Under the pieces are notes generated by a model. It was not told the DNA's origin, made no database searches, and saw only the letters and a program-made list of their open reading frames with translations. The translations under genes were made by a program, and so were the position numbers. DNA of 14,599 nt from Helicobacteraceae bacterium (GTDB lineage: Bacteria > Campylobacterota > Campylobacteria > Campylobacterales > SZUA-545): contig JAITEA010000147.1 of NCBI GenBank assembly GCA_031282285.1, positions 1 through 14,599 on the forward strand, given 5' to 3'. Of the stretch, positions 14,576 through 14,599 are shown in pieces (within the stretch, counting starts at the first letter, position 1; every line of letters begins with the position of its first letter).

Positions 14576-14599
14576 CGCCGCGCGTTAGCGCGCGCGGCG
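14576..14599 (+). terminator. GC-rich hairpin after the DUF805 gene, cut by window edge
   Basis: CGCCGCGCG (14576-14584) is perfectly complementary to CGCGCGGCG (14591-14599), with a 6-nt TTAGCG loop, starting 8 nt after the stop codon. The position suits an intrinsic terminator, but the window ends with the stem, so any following T-run cannot be seen. The left arm shares CCGCCGCGC with the hairpin at 13991. Confidence 0.5.

Noticed and set aside
1..14599. Cyanobacterial origin suggested by GCGATCGC (HIP1-like) sites
   Set aside because: Gene order and protein sequences are campylobacterotal; the palindrome alone is not taxonomic evidence.
1..14599. CRISPR array, tRNA/rRNA genes, insertion sequences, phage or defence genes
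   Set aside because: No regularly spaced direct repeats, no cloverleaf-like sequence, no transposase or integrase motifs; gaps between genes are too short or show only hairpins.

Overview
The window is almost entirely housekeeping DNA from a bacterium that looks like a member of Campylobacterota (the former Epsilonproteobacteria). The main evidence is gene order. The minus strand reads pheS-pheT-aroA-ispH-rpsA-(small membrane-anchored protein)-serA, which from memory is the order in Campylobacter jejuni. The plus strand reads tig-clpP-(GGDEF-like)-def, a known neighbourhood in the same phylum. The EF-P, PheS, SerA and S1 sequences also look epsilonproteobacterial. By eye the base composition is GC-rich, roughly mid-50s percent, unlike the AT-rich host-associated Campylobacter and Helicobacter. 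The DNA is packed with GATC, often inside CGATCG or GCGATCGC.

Layout. Bases 2-3814 (+) hold a compact protein-quality-control cluster: the 3' part of trigger factor, ClpP, a degenerate GGDEF-domain protein, peptide deformylase and an exported TPR protein. The last three genes overlap end to start (8 nt and 4 nt). Trigger factor, deformylase and ClpP all act on new or misfolded proteins, at or after the ribosome exit. Bases 3815-3946 are a convergent intergenic gap with one GC-rich hairpin. Bases 3947-13854 (-) hold an eight-gene run that transcribes leftward: pheS, pheT, aroA, ispH, rpsA, a hypothetical protein, serA and efp. The gaps are -4, -4, -11, 35, 13, 9 and 27 nt, so this is very probably one operon, possibly with an internal promoter before rpsA. 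It joins Phe-tRNA charging, aromatic amino acid synthesis, isoprenoid synthesis, translation (S1, EF-P) and serine synthesis. Bases 13855-14156 are a divergent intergenic region with candidate promoters and a long imperfect hairpin. Bases 14157-14567 (+) encode a DUF805 membrane protein, followed by a GC-rich hairpin at the window edge.

I found no mobile element, CRISPR array, tRNA, rRNA or defence system, and no new multi-gene system. The observations most worth following are: the GGDEF-like protein, which has lost its catalytic motif but keeps an I-site-like RxxD; the strong GATC enrichment; the hairpin with a T-run between the divergent pheS and DUF805 genes; and the altered B3/B4 (editing) region of PheT.
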